This document shows positions 25,490 to 34,645 of a stretch of 64,000 nucleotides of DNA, piece by piece. The notes below the pieces were generated by a model that saw only the letters and a list, made by a program, of their open reading frames with translations, ran no database searches and was not told where the DNA came from. Position 1 is the stretch's first letter. Every line of letters begins with the position of its first letter. Position numbers and translations under genes: made by a program. The stretch lies in NCBI GenBank assembly GCA_031285845.1, contig JAITVK010000019.1:23007-87006 (forward strand), in the 5' to 3' direction. Source of the DNA: Propionibacteriaceae bacterium (GTDB lineage Bacteria; Actinomycetota; Actinomycetes; Propionibacteriales; Propionibacteriaceae).

Positions 25490-27892
25490 CTAGTTGCCGA
25501 AAGTGACTTCGATCGCGTTCGGATCGGTGAAGTCGGCTCGCATCTTCGACACCGTGGAGGTGTCGTCGTAGATATAGCGCTGGTCGGTCGAGATGGCGTG
25601 CATGGCCACAGCGAGATCGACAGTGCCGGAGGCGATCGAGACGCTGTCAGGATCGAGATGGAGTTCGGCGGTGGTGATGTCGTGGGACTGCGGCGCCAGA
25701 GTCCATTGCAGTGTGTTCTGATCCACAGTCCCATTGGTGGCTCCGGCATACCCGAAGCCGCAACCGGCCGGCTGAAGGTCATGACTGGCCAAACAGGTGT
25801 CGAGTTTGAGCTTGGCCGCCTGGTGGATGTCGGTCAACGCTTGGTCACTGAGAACGAATCGCATCTGATCGAAGGTCGGACTGGATTCGGGGTAGCCGAT
25901 GGTGAAGGTCGAATTGTCCAGGCGCAACATTGGATTGGTGCTCGCCAGCGTGTAGATCCCCGGGAACAAATCGATCTTCTGGTCAGCGCCCAGCGGCGAG
26001 TCATTGATCGTCAGGGGGACTCCTTTGGTCAACAGGTTGAACAGGTTCAACGTGATGAAGCCGCCGTCGAGACGCCAGGTGCGGTCGTATTGGCGCACGG
26101 TGAAGCTGGCTTCGACAGCCAGTCCGCCTAGAGAATACGTCGCCTGGATCGTCGCTGGAGACGAGGGGTTGGGCTGGGCGGAGACCTTGATGTCGGTCAG
26201 GGGGTTCGCCGTGATGGCCGCCTTGAGGAAATCATCGGACACGAACCGGGTGTTCGTCGGCTGGGCCTGTGAATAGAGCAATGCGGTGGTCGCGTCCCCT
26301 GAGGCCACCGCGTCAAGATACTCCTGAACGGCTTCGCTGGGGGAGGCGGCGACCCCAGGAGCGTCTGGGTTGGTGAGGAATCGTGGGACGAGGTAGGTCG
26401 CCAAGCCCGCCACGGCCACGAGCACGGCGATCACGATCAGGAGGATCAGGCCGACCGGTCGTTTGGAGTGCCGCGCGCTGGTGTCGGGCGGTGTCGGAAC
26501 TGCCGACTGGTCGTCGGGGGCTATCACATGACCGTCAGACGGTTCGGGGGCCGGATCATCGGTCGAGTCGATCACCGAAGGCACAGATGCGATCGACCTC
26601 GGTGGTACGGCAGCGTCCAGCGAATCCGTGGCGATCGATTCGGGGGAGGAATTTGGTGGTGGGCTGGCGATCGTCGCGTCGGACGCGGGTGCAGAGATCG
26701 ACACAGATGAGTCGTCGGGTGTGGCGCTGGTTGACGTCGATGAGTCGTCGGGTGTGGGGATCGACACAGGGGAGGCGTCAGAGTCGGGTGTGGTCAGCGC
26801 GGCGGACGGCGGTATGGCTGACTCGGTTGGGGAGACCGGGTCGGTCGGAGTGGTCGCGTCGGGCGAGGAGACCGGCTCGGTGGGGACGATGGTGTCGGCG
26901 GGGTGGACCGGGTCGAGGGTGGCGGCCTGATCCACCGGTGACGTCGGAGCCTCGGACGCCGGGGACGCCTCGGACGTGGTGGCCGAGGCCGCCGCCGTAC
27001 GACATGGTGGTTCAGCCGGCCAGGTCGACACCGGCATGTCAGCGGGGCCCGGGACGGCGGGCGTGTCTGTGGCGGTCGAGCCCTCGTCAGGCCGGTCGAT
27101 CGACGCGAGACTGGCTTGATCGACAGTCGTTGGCGCGTCGACGTTCAGTGTCGAGACCCCAGCCAGCAGGGCGGCCAAACCGGCCGGCGGGATGGCATCA
27201 GTCGATGGTTCGGATTCAGCCTGGTCACTCGCGGGTGTGGTCAGCGAGTCCTCAGATGGAGATTTCGCGCCGTCGCCCCCCAGGTCGCTCGCGGGTGTGG
27301 ACGCTGATCGCCGCACGGGCACTGGGATTGGATCTGGTGGCCAGGTGGAAACCGGAGGACTGGGCAGCGGTTCAGGTTCGGTGTGAGTGCTTTGGTCGGG
27401 CTCGCTCTGCTCGCTGACAGCGGGTGAAGATGCCTCGGGCGGTGGTGACAGCGGCGTGGGCAGTGAGAGGTATCCCAGCGGCACCGGCGTCGGCTCGTCG
27501 ACAGCGGGTGTGATGTCGGGGAACTCGGTCGCGAAATCTGGGGCGGCCTGATCTGCCACCGATGAATCGGCAGTCGCCGGTGAGTCGGGAGAAACCGTCG
27601 CGTCGGGAGTCTCCACTGGGTTGATGGTCATCGATGTGTCGGGTGTGGACTCGGCAGCGCTTGGCTCGGACTGATTCGGCTCGGTCGGTTCTGGAGTCAC
27701 TGATGAAGGGACGGTTGGCGTCGCCGATTCTGGGATGGGCACGGGCGCGGCGGGGGGACGCAGATCGGACAGACGAGTGGTGCTGGGTGCGGGAGCGGTC
27801 TGGGGACGGCGACCTGCGAATGGCCAAGACAATGTCGTGGGTCTGGTCCCACCGGCCCCGGATTCGGGTTGCTTCGGCTGCTCCTCGGACAT
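25490..27892 (-). CDS. Large Pro/Thr/Ser-rich single-pass membrane protein, unknown function
   Basis: 800 residues. The first 480 or so are low complexity, dominated by Pro, Thr, Ser, Asp and Glu, with recurring PVSTWP-type motifs. A single helix (KRPVGLILLIVIAVLVAVAGLATYLV) follows. The C-terminal 290 residues start SPSEAVQEYLDAVASGDATTAL, which resembles the DUF4878/NTF2-like domains of exported proteins, and are otherwise unrecognised. The acidic segment would be cytoplasmic and the C-terminus outside. GGGAGG before the ATG supports the start. It may belong with the DsbA-like and sigma/anti-sigma genes, which follow in the same direction after a 136-base gap. Confidence 0.7.
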   Translation of the reverse strand: MSEEQPKQPESGAGGTRPTTLSWPFAGRRPQTAPAPSTTRLSDLRPPAAPVPIPESATPTVPSSVTPEPTEPNQSEPSAAESTPDTSMTINPVETPDATVSPDSPATADSSVADQAAPDFATEFPDITPAVDEPTPVPLGYLSLPTPLSPPPEASSPAVSEQSEPDQSTHTEPEPLPSPPVSTWPPDPIPVPVRRSASTPASDLGGDGAKSPSEDSLTTPASDQAESEPSTDAIPPAGLAALLAGVSTLNVDAPTTVDQASLASIDRPDEGSTATDTPAVPGPADMPVSTWPAEPPCRTAAASATTSEASPASEAPTSPVDQAATLDPVHPADTIVPTEPVSSPDATTPTDPVSPTESAIPPSAALTTPDSDASPVSIPTPDDSSTSTSATPDDSSVSISAPASDATIASPPPNSSPESIATDSLDAAVPPRSIASVPSVIDSTDDPAPEPSDGHVIAPDDQSAVPTPPDTSARHSKRPVGLILLIVIAVLVAVAGLATYLVPRFLTNPDAPGVAASPSEAVQEYLDAVASGDATTALLYSQAQPTNTRFVSDDFLKAAITANPLTDIKVSAQPNPSSPATIQATYSLGGLAVEASFTVRQYDRTWRLDGGFITLNLFNLLTKGVPLTINDSPLGADQKIDLFPGIYTLASTNPMLRLDNSTFTIGYPESSPTFDQMRFVLSDQALTDIHQAAKLKLDTCLASHDLQPAGCGFGYAGATNGTVDQNTLQWTLAPQSHDITTAELHLDPDSVSIASGTVDLAVAMHAISTDQRYIYDDTSTVSKMRADFTDPNAIEVTFGN

Positions 27893-27963
27893 GACACCTC
27901 CCTATGCTCATCGTGTGATGACCCCGTTTATGGCCGCTCGGACACGGCCCACCCTTCATCATC

Positions 27964-28001
27964 TATCTTATGGCATGGCCCGTATCTTATGGCATGGCCC
28001 G
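27964..28001. repeat. Perfect 19-bp tandem duplication in the dpp upstream region
   Basis: The unit tatcttatggcatggcccg occurs twice with no gap (27964-27982 and 27983-28001). It lies about 180 bases upstream of the dpp start and about 70 bases upstream of the divergent Pro-rich protein gene. It could be a doubled operator or promoter element, or a recent slippage event. Confidence 0.6.
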
Positions 28002-28181
28002 CCGCGGTCGTGATAGCCAACAGGCGATTCGTGTTTTGCCTTCCCGCGAACGGTTCTCATCGATTGAGGATGGCTTGGTTTGACTGGGTGCGCGGGGTAG
28101 ACTGACCCGCGCAGATGACTGAATCTGGAGTTTCCGCCCGAGTCCGTCGAGGCGACTACCAACACAAGGGAGATTACAACC

Positions 28182-29165
28182 ATGGTGAGGTACGTGCTTA
28201 AACGTGTCGTCAACTATGTTGTCATGCTCTTCCTCGCGGTCACCGGAGCGTTTTTCTTGGCAGCGTCGAGCCTCAACGCCCGCTCGGTGTATGCGGTCAG
28301 GAATCCACCGCTTGATCCGGATGTTTTGAACAACATGCTTTACCGCTGGAACTTGAACGACAATACACCTTTGCTGGAACGTTATTGGGTCTGGCTCAAG
28401 GGCGTGTTTCTCCACTGGGACTGGGGTTATTCGCCTGAGGGGGTGTGGATCAACGACGCCATCTCCACCAAGATGTGGGTGTCGTTACGTCTTCTGCTGA
28501 TTGGCACTCTGGCGGGCATCCTGGTCGGTGTGCTGGTGGGCGCGTGGACCGCGACTCGACAGTACAAGGTCTCTGACCGGGTTTTCACCGGGCTAGCGCT
28601 GCTGATCGTGTGCACACCATCTTTCGTTTTGGGCATCGCGACCCAGATCGTGGCGATCAACATCAACCGTTTGACTGGCGTGTCCATCTTCGAGTTCGTC
28701 GGTGAATCGGGCCAGCATGGCTCATTCCCTGGCGCCATTTTCCTTGACCGATTACAGCATTTATTGTTACCGTCGCTGGTGTTGATGGCGATGGGTGCGG
28801 CCCAGTTGTCCAGAATTCAGCGCAACTTGATGTTGGACTCCTTGGGCGAGGATTATGTGCGGACGGCTCGGGCCAAAGGTCTGCCCAAGTCCAAAGCTGT
28901 TATGCGACACGCCTTGCGCACCGCGTTGATTCCAACGGGAACCTACGTCGCTTTCTCCGTGGTTGGAATGGTCACCGGTGCGACCTACACAGAAAAAGTC
29001 TTCTCCTTCCCCGGCATGGGTGCGTACTTCGTCGACTCTGTCTCGCGAATGAACGTGCACGGTGTGGTGGCGTTCACGGCCTTCGCCGGAGTCAGCGTGG
29101 TGGTCGGAGCGATTCTGTCTGACATCGCGGTCGCGTTGCTGGATCCACGGGTGAGGTTGGGCTGA
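28182..29165 (+). CDS. Peptide ABC transporter permease, DppB/OppB family
   Basis: 327 residues with six predicted membrane helices and the EAA-type loop SLGEDYVRTARAKGLPKSKAVMRHALRTALIPTG near the C-terminus, which contacts the ATPase. The N-terminal helix MVRYVLKRVVNYVVMLFLAV is typical of DppB. First gene of a five-part peptide or nickel-type importer operon. An AAGGGAG Shine-Dalgarno precedes it. The substrate is predicted to be oligopeptides from the SBP family. Confidence 0.92.
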   Translation: MVRYVLKRVVNYVVMLFLAVTGAFFLAASSLNARSVYAVRNPPLDPDVLNNMLYRWNLNDNTPLLERYWVWLKGVFLHWDWGYSPEGVWINDAISTKMWVSLRLLLIGTLAGILVGVLVGAWTATRQYKVSDRVFTGLALLIVCTPSFVLGIATQIVAININRLTGVSIFEFVGESGQHGSFPGAIFLDRLQHLLLPSLVLMAMGAAQLSRIQRNLMLDSLGEDYVRTARAKGLPKSKAVMRHALRTALIPTGTYVAFSVVGMVTGATYTEKVFSFPGMGAYFVDSVSRMNVHGVVAFTAFAGVSVVVGAILSDIAVALLDPRVRLG

Positions 29166-29166
29166 G

Positions 29167-30129
29167 ATGACGAAACAGAATTCGGACGCGCACGCGACCT
29201 CCTCGATGGCTGTCGCCACTGACGAATCCTTGGCGACCACGCCCGAGCTGGCGGTCGCCAGTCGGCGGATCGGGCGTCGTCGGCTGATCGTTCGGCGCTT
29301 CCTGCGCAACAGGCTGGCCTTGGTCGGATCGTGCGGGATCTTGGTGTTGGTGCTGGTCGCGATCATCGGTCCTTTCTTCCTGCCGTGGGCGTACGACGCG
29401 GTCGATTCCCGCGCATTCCTGGCCCCGCCCAGCGCCAGCCACTGGCTCGGAACCACTCAGGTCGGGCGCGATGTGTTGGCGATGACGGTTCACGGCATGA
29501 GTCGCTCACTGATCATCGGTTTCCTAGTCGCCATCATGCAGACGGCGATTTCTTGTGCGATGGGGGCCACCGCGGCGTACTTCGGTAAATGGACCGAGCG
29601 GACGATCATGTGGGTCATCGACCTGTTCCAGATCATCCCGAGCTTCCTGGTGATCGCGGTGCTCATGAAAGGCCATTCCAACCCGAGCAATTCATGGATC
29701 CTGATGGCTTTGCTGCTGGCCGCTTGGGGATGGATGATGACGGCGCGCGTGGTGCGCTCCCTGACTTTGTCGCTGAAGCAGCGCGAGTACATTCTCGCCG
29801 CGCGTTACATGGGCTTGTCTCCGGTGAAGATCATCATCCGCCATATTCTGCCCAACATCTCATCGCTGTTGATCGTGGATCTGACGCTGGGCGTGGGCTA
29901 CGCCATTCTGGCGGAGACCGGTCTGAGCTTCTTGGGCTTCGGTATCATGGCTCCCGACACCTCGCTGGGCACGATCATCTCCGAGGGCTCACGCTTGGCG
30001 TCCAGTTATCCCTGGATCTTCGCCACCCCGGCCATCATCCTGGTTTTCTTGGTGATGTGCGTCAATGCCATCGGCGACGGACTGCGCGACGCGCTGGATC
30101 CGAACTCACAGTCAGGAGGTCGGGCATGA
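29167..30129 (+). CDS. Peptide ABC transporter permease, DppC/OppC family
   Basis: 320 residues. A polar N-terminal tail of about 45 residues precedes a helix, then the SHWLGTTQVGRDVLAMTVHGMSRSL segment characteristic of DppC and the permease core, with coupling loop KQREYILAARYMGLSPVKIIIRHILPN. It starts one base after the first permease gene and forms the heterodimeric channel with it. Confidence 0.92.
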   Translation: MTKQNSDAHATSSMAVATDESLATTPELAVASRRIGRRRLIVRRFLRNRLALVGSCGILVLVLVAIIGPFFLPWAYDAVDSRAFLAPPSASHWLGTTQVGRDVLAMTVHGMSRSLIIGFLVAIMQTAISCAMGATAAYFGKWTERTIMWVIDLFQIIPSFLVIAVLMKGHSNPSNSWILMALLLAAWGWMMTARVVRSLTLSLKQREYILAARYMGLSPVKIIIRHILPNISSLLIVDLTLGVGYAILAETGLSFLGFGIMAPDTSLGTIISEGSRLASSYPWIFATPAIILVFLVMCVNAIGDGLRDALDPNSQSGGRA

Positions 30130-30166
30130 TCCCAACCATCATCATCACCGATCAGGTGGGTGCGTC

Positions 30167-32248
30167 ATGAGTCCGATCCTGTCTGTCAAGGACCTGCACG
30201 TCACCTTTCCCTCCGAGGCTGGGCCCGTTCAAGCGGTACGCGGTCTAAGCTTCAATCTCGACCGTGGGGAGACCATGGCCCTGGTCGGGGAATCGGGCTC
30301 CGGCAAGTCAGTGACCTCGTTGGCCATCATGGGGTTGCACCCGGACACTGCCCGGATCGAAGGGTCGGTTCAACTCGACGGCGAGGAACTTCTGGGCAAG
30401 ACCGACGACCAGATGTCGAAGATCCGCGGCAAGAGGATTTCCATGGTCTTCCAGGATCCCTTGTCGGCGCTGACGCCGGTCTACACCATCGGCGACCAGA
30501 TCGTCGAAGCGCTGGTCATCCACCAGTCGATGTCCAAGCCCGAGGCGTGGGATCGGGCGATCGAATTGTTGAACCTGGTCGGTATTCCTGATCCCGCGAC
30601 CCGGGCGAAAGCCTTCCCGTTCGAGTTCTCGGGCGGCATGCGCCAGCGGGTCATGATCGCGATGGCGATCGCCAACCAACCAGACATCATTATCGCCGAT
30701 GAGCCGACGACCGCGCTGGATGTCACGATTCAGGCGCAGGTTCTGGAGGTGCTGAAGAAGGCCCAGGCCGAGACCGGCGCGGCGATGATCCTGATCACTC
30801 ATGACCTGGGGGTCGTGGCAGGCAACGGTGACAAGGTCACCGTGATGTACGCTGGCCGCCCGGTCGAGCAGGGCAGCGTCGACGACATCTTCTACAGGCC
30901 GCGGATGCCGTACACGATCGGTCTGTTGGGAACGGTGCCCAGATTGGATCACTCCAGCGACGAGGCGCTGCCCGTCCTGGAAGGCACCCCACCATCGGTG
31001 GTCAACCTGCCACCAGGCTGCCCGTTCGCCCCGCGTTGTCCTCTAGCTGATGAGGCCTGCTTGGAGGCGGAGCCGAGCCTGGAGCTGTTGGATGAACCTG
31101 GTGTTGAGCCAGCGGCTTTGCCTCATCGCGCGGCCTGTGTCAAGGTCGATCAGATCGAGAAGAACCACTGGACCCATCGCGACATTTTTCCGGCCGGGGT
31201 CATCCAGGCCTCCCAATACGCCGACATTCCGCGCGAGGACCGTCAGCAGGTGCTCGAATTGCATCAGGTACGGAAATACTTCCCGCTGATGAAGGGCGCC
31301 ATCTACCGTCGGCAGACCGGCACTATCAAGGCTGTCGATGACATCGATCTGGATGTTCGTCGCGGCGAGACGGTCGGTTTGGTCGGGGAGTCTGGCTCGG
31401 GGAAATCCACGACCCTGCTGGAGATTCTTGAACTCGCCAAGCCGCAGTCGGGGACGATTTCAGTTCTCGGACAAGACACCAGCGCCTTGTCACGGCATGA
31501 GCGTCGTGATCTGCGGCAACATATTCAAGTTGTTTTCCAGGATCCGATGGCGGCGGTCGACCCCCGGTTGCCCGTGTTCGACATCATCGCCGAACCGCTG
31601 GAGGCTTTCGGCTGGAACAAGCCTGACATCGAGAAGCGGGTGTTCGAGTTGCTCGATTTGGTGGGGCTGGAGCCGAGCCATGCCGATCGCTATCCGCAGC
31701 ATTTCTCCGGTGGCCAGCGCCAACGCATCGGTATCGCCCGAGCTTTGGCGCTCAGTCCGGAGATCCTGATTCTGGACGAGCCCGTCTCCGCACTGGACGT
31801 GTCCATTCAAGCCGGTGTCATCAACTTGCTGGCGGACCTTCAAGGAAAGCTCGGGTTGTCGTACCTGTTTGTCGCCCACGATCTGGCGGTCATCCGGCAC
31901 GTCGCCGACCGCGTGGCGGTGATGTACTTGGGTGACATCGTGGAGATCGGTCAGGTCGACCAGGTCTATGACGCGCCGACCCATCCATACACGCAGGCGC
32001 TCATTTCGGCGATCCCCATCCCTGATCCTCATGTGGAGCGCAGCCGTCAGCGAATCGTGTTGGAAGGTGATCTGCCGTCGCCGGCCAATCCGCCCTCGGG
32101 CTGCAAGTTCCGCAGCCGTTGCCCGAAGTTCGCCACCTTGGACTCGGTCAGTCAGACCAAGTGCGCTGAACAAGCGCCAGTGTTGACTTCTTGCGGGACC
32201 GACCACCTCATGGCCTGTCACTTCGGCGAGGCTGTCAGCGTACTGTGA
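30167..32248 (+). CDS. Fused peptide ABC transporter ATPases (DppD-DppF type)
   Basis: 693 residues containing two complete ABC domains. Domain 1 has Walker A GESGSGKSVTS from residue 41, signature FSGGMRQRVMIAMAIA and an oligo_HPY tail with clustered cysteines (CPFAPRCPLADEAC). Domain 2 has Walker A GESGSGKSTT from 407, signature FSGGQRQRIGIARALA and another Cys cluster (GCKFRSRCPKF). The paired ATPases are normally two genes, so this is a natural fusion. Start at ATG 30167 because the conserved ILSVKDLHVTF begins there; a longer frame overlaps the permease gene. Confidence 0.92.
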   Translation: MSPILSVKDLHVTFPSEAGPVQAVRGLSFNLDRGETMALVGESGSGKSVTSLAIMGLHPDTARIEGSVQLDGEELLGKTDDQMSKIRGKRISMVFQDPLSALTPVYTIGDQIVEALVIHQSMSKPEAWDRAIELLNLVGIPDPATRAKAFPFEFSGGMRQRVMIAMAIANQPDIIIADEPTTALDVTIQAQVLEVLKKAQAETGAAMILITHDLGVVAGNGDKVTVMYAGRPVEQGSVDDIFYRPRMPYTIGLLGTVPRLDHSSDEALPVLEGTPPSVVNLPPGCPFAPRCPLADEACLEAEPSLELLDEPGVEPAALPHRAACVKVDQIEKNHWTHRDIFPAGVIQASQYADIPREDRQQVLELHQVRKYFPLMKGAIYRRQTGTIKAVDDIDLDVRRGETVGLVGESGSGKSTTLLEILELAKPQSGTISVLGQDTSALSRHERRDLRQHIQVVFQDPMAAVDPRLPVFDIIAEPLEAFGWNKPDIEKRVFELLDLVGLEPSHADRYPQHFSGGQRQRIGIARALALSPEILILDEPVSALDVSIQAGVINLLADLQGKLGLSYLFVAHDLAVIRHVADRVAVMYLGDIVEIGQVDQVYDAPTHPYTQALISAIPIPDPHVERSRQRIVLEGDLPSPANPPSGCKFRSRCPKFATLDSVSQTKCAEQAPVLTSCGTDHLMACHFGEAVSVL

Positions 32249-32458
32249 CCGAATTGTGACCTGGACAACCGTGTTCGGCCCGGGGTGCTTTGGTATGGTG
32301 AAACTGACTAGCGGTGACTCACATCAGCAATTGTCAAGCGTCGGATCTGGTGCGGGACACCGGATCGACTAACCAACGAAGTGTTTCTTGCGATCGAATG
32401 ATCGCCCTGGACACGGATCGGCTCGACCCGGGCCGAACAACCACGAGAAGGAGATGCA

Positions 32459-34141
32459 ATGAAGAGAAGACTGTTGCCCTTGGCCGCAGCCGTTGTCGCT
32501 GTGGCGTTGAGCCTCAGCGGATGCGGTGCGAATCAGGGCGGTGACTCGGTGACCAAGTCAGGCTGGGACGTGAACGAGCAGCCCCGCGACAAGGTTCAGG
32601 ATGGTGGCACCTTCCACGGCGCCTTTGGCTCCGAGATCAAGACGTGGAACCTCTCCACGGCGGTCGGCAACGACTACGAGATGAGGCTCATGCAATCGGC
32701 CTTGTTCGAGAACTGGATCTTCGAAGATGGTGTCGGCAATCACACCAACAACCCGAACTACATCAGCGAACTCAAAGAAGAGGTCAAGGACGGCAAACTT
32801 GTTCTGACCATGTCGATCAACCCCAAGGCTGTGTGGAACGACGGCGCTCCGATCACGGTCAAGGATTGGCAGCGCACAGTCGAGGTCATGTCCGGAACCG
32901 ATGATGATTATTCCATCGCTTCGTCCGACGGTTGGGACAAGATCGAGTCCGTCGAGCAGGGCAAGACCGCCCAAGACGTGGTGTTCACGTTCAAAGAGAC
33001 TTTCCCCGATTGGCAGACTCTGTTCATCGGTTCTCCGCTGCGCGCTGAGTCGGCCGTCGACGCTGACACGTTCAACGACGGGTGGTCGACCTACAAGAAG
33101 GAGTGGTATTCCGGTCCGTACATCGTGACCGACTTCGAGTCTTCATCTAACACAGTGACCATGGAGCGCAACCCGAACTGGTGGGGCGATAAGGGCAAGC
33201 TGGACAAGATCATTTGGAAGTACGTCAGCACGGATCAGTGGCCGACTGCCTTCGCCAATGGCGAGTTGGACTACATCGACATCGGCCAGGACGCCAATGC
33301 GTACGCCCAGGTCCAGAACACTCCTGGTGCTCAGATTCGTCGCTCTAGTGGCCCGAACTACCGCCACTTCACCGTCAACTCGAAGTCCGGGGTGCTCTCG
33401 GATGTGAATATCCGCCAGGCCATCGTCATGGGTCTGGACCGAGCCGCGATCACCGCTTCCGACTTGGCCGGGCTGGACGTCGACACCAACTTGTCGCAGA
33501 AGAACTCCAACCTGTACATGCAGGACCAGGCCGGTTACACCGACTGGGCTGAGAAGACTGGCATCAAGTTCGACCAGGCCGGCGCCAAGAAGAAGCTGGA
33601 AGAGGCCGGTTACACCATGGGCTCTGACGGCTACTACGCCAAGGATGGTCAGACGCTGACCGTGCGCTTCGCGGTCCTGACCGGCGTTCCGACCTCCGAA
33701 GGTGAAGGCCAGTTGATCCTGGCGCAGATGAAGGAGATCGGCGTCAAGATCGAGCTTCAGAACCTGAACACCGCGACAGATTGGCCCGGCGTTCTGACTG
33801 ACCACAAGTTCGACATCATCGGCTTCTCCTGGATGGGCACCGCCTTCCCGCTGGCCAACATCAACCAGCTCTTCGGCGCCACCTCGGACTCGAACTACGC
33901 TCAACTCGACACCCCGTTGGTTGACGAGCTGACTCCGAAGATCGCCGCTGAGATGGATCCTGCCGCTCGCCAGAAGCTGGCCCAGCAGGTCGACGAGGCG
34001 CTCTGGAAGAACGTCCACACCATCCCGTTGTATCAGCGTCCGGCGCTGGCCGGTGTCAAGGCGAACCTGGCGAACTTCGGTTCGTTCGGCTTGGCGCAGA
34101 CCCCGAAGACCTGGGTCAACGTCGGGTATGTCGCTGAGTGA
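32459..34141 (+). CDS. Peptide-binding lipoprotein of the ABC transporter (SBP_bac_5)
   Basis: 560 residues. A lipoprotein signal (MKRRLLPLAAAVVAVALSLSGCG, lipobox LSGC) precedes a DppA/OppA-type binding domain with NPKAVWNDGAPITVKDWQRTVE and YSGPYIVTDFESSSNTVTMERNPNWWG, both family signatures. It closes the operon after a 210-base gap that could hold its own promoter (TATGGT near 32291) to raise expression of the binding protein. A strong terminator follows. Confidence 0.93.
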   Translation: MKRRLLPLAAAVVAVALSLSGCGANQGGDSVTKSGWDVNEQPRDKVQDGGTFHGAFGSEIKTWNLSTAVGNDYEMRLMQSALFENWIFEDGVGNHTNNPNYISELKEEVKDGKLVLTMSINPKAVWNDGAPITVKDWQRTVEVMSGTDDDYSIASSDGWDKIESVEQGKTAQDVVFTFKETFPDWQTLFIGSPLRAESAVDADTFNDGWSTYKKEWYSGPYIVTDFESSSNTVTMERNPNWWGDKGKLDKIIWKYVSTDQWPTAFANGELDYIDIGQDANAYAQVQNTPGAQIRRSSGPNYRHFTVNSKSGVLSDVNIRQAIVMGLDRAAITASDLAGLDVDTNLSQKNSNLYMQDQAGYTDWAEKTGIKFDQAGAKKKLEEAGYTMGSDGYYAKDGQTLTVRFAVLTGVPTSEGEGQLILAQMKEIGVKIELQNLNTATDWPGVLTDHKFDIIGFSWMGTAFPLANINQLFGATSDSNYAQLDTPLVDELTPKIAAEMDPAARQKLAQQVDEALWKNVHTIPLYQRPALAGVKANLANFGSFGLAQTPKTWVNVGYVAE

Positions 34142-34167
34142 TCTGATGATCTGATCGCACAAGCACT

Positions 34168-34200
34168 GAAGTGGGAGCCTTTCGAGGCTCCCACTTCGTC
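34168..34200 (+). terminator. Rho-independent-type terminator after the peptide transporter operon
   Basis: A perfect 13-bp stem (34168-34180 with 34185-34197) closes on a TTCG tetraloop, 26 bases after the SBP stop. The following bases (gtcgttctcg) are only modestly T-rich. Confidence 0.85.
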
Positions 34201-34498
34201 GTTCTCGGGCGGTTGAGTCTTCGGGACCGGTCATGGGACGACTTTCGAACTGCGCGAGGTTGGCTTTAGACGGGAGGTCGGGCATCGGGACGGGGCGGCT
34301 CAACGATCGCCGTCGGTGGGCTATGAGCCGCCACGAGTCAGTGGGCCATGAGGTGAGATATCTTGGCGACGGTGGCTCGCATCGGGTTTGCCACGCGTCC
34401 GCGCGCAGACCGGCGACTGGATGGATTTGTCGTCTATCCGACCACAGGCTTCCTGCCGTCCGGTCACGGTCTTATGAATCTTGGGCGGCCGACTTAAG

Positions 34499-34570
34499 TA
34501 CCCCCAGTGGGATTCGAACCCACGACCTACGGATTAAAAGTCCGCAGCTCTACCGCTGAGCTATAGGGGC
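34499..34570 (-). tRNA. tRNA-Lys (anticodon UUU)
   Basis: The minus strand folds into a full cloverleaf: acceptor GCCCCTA with TGGGGGT, D-arm GCTC/GAGC, anticodon stem GCGGA/TCCGT with loop CTTTTAA (anticodon TTT), and T-arm GTGGG TTCGAAT CCCAC. Discriminator A; no CCA is encoded. The region 34201-34498 before it holds nothing recognisable. Confidence 0.95.
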
Positions 34571-34645
34571 GCACGCTCTAGTGTAGTGGGTCGGCCACGC
34601 TCAGGTGTAACGGCGTCCATCGTCTAGGATCCGATCAACCAGACA

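Noticed and set aside
26383..27417. Plus-strand open frame of 344 codons
   Set aside because: Arises from the low-complexity Pro/Thr/Ser region on the minus strand; Arg/Ser/Trp-rich with no start signal.
33143..34303. Minus-strand open frame of 386 codons
   Set aside because: Opposite the peptide-binding protein gene, with no recognisable protein features.
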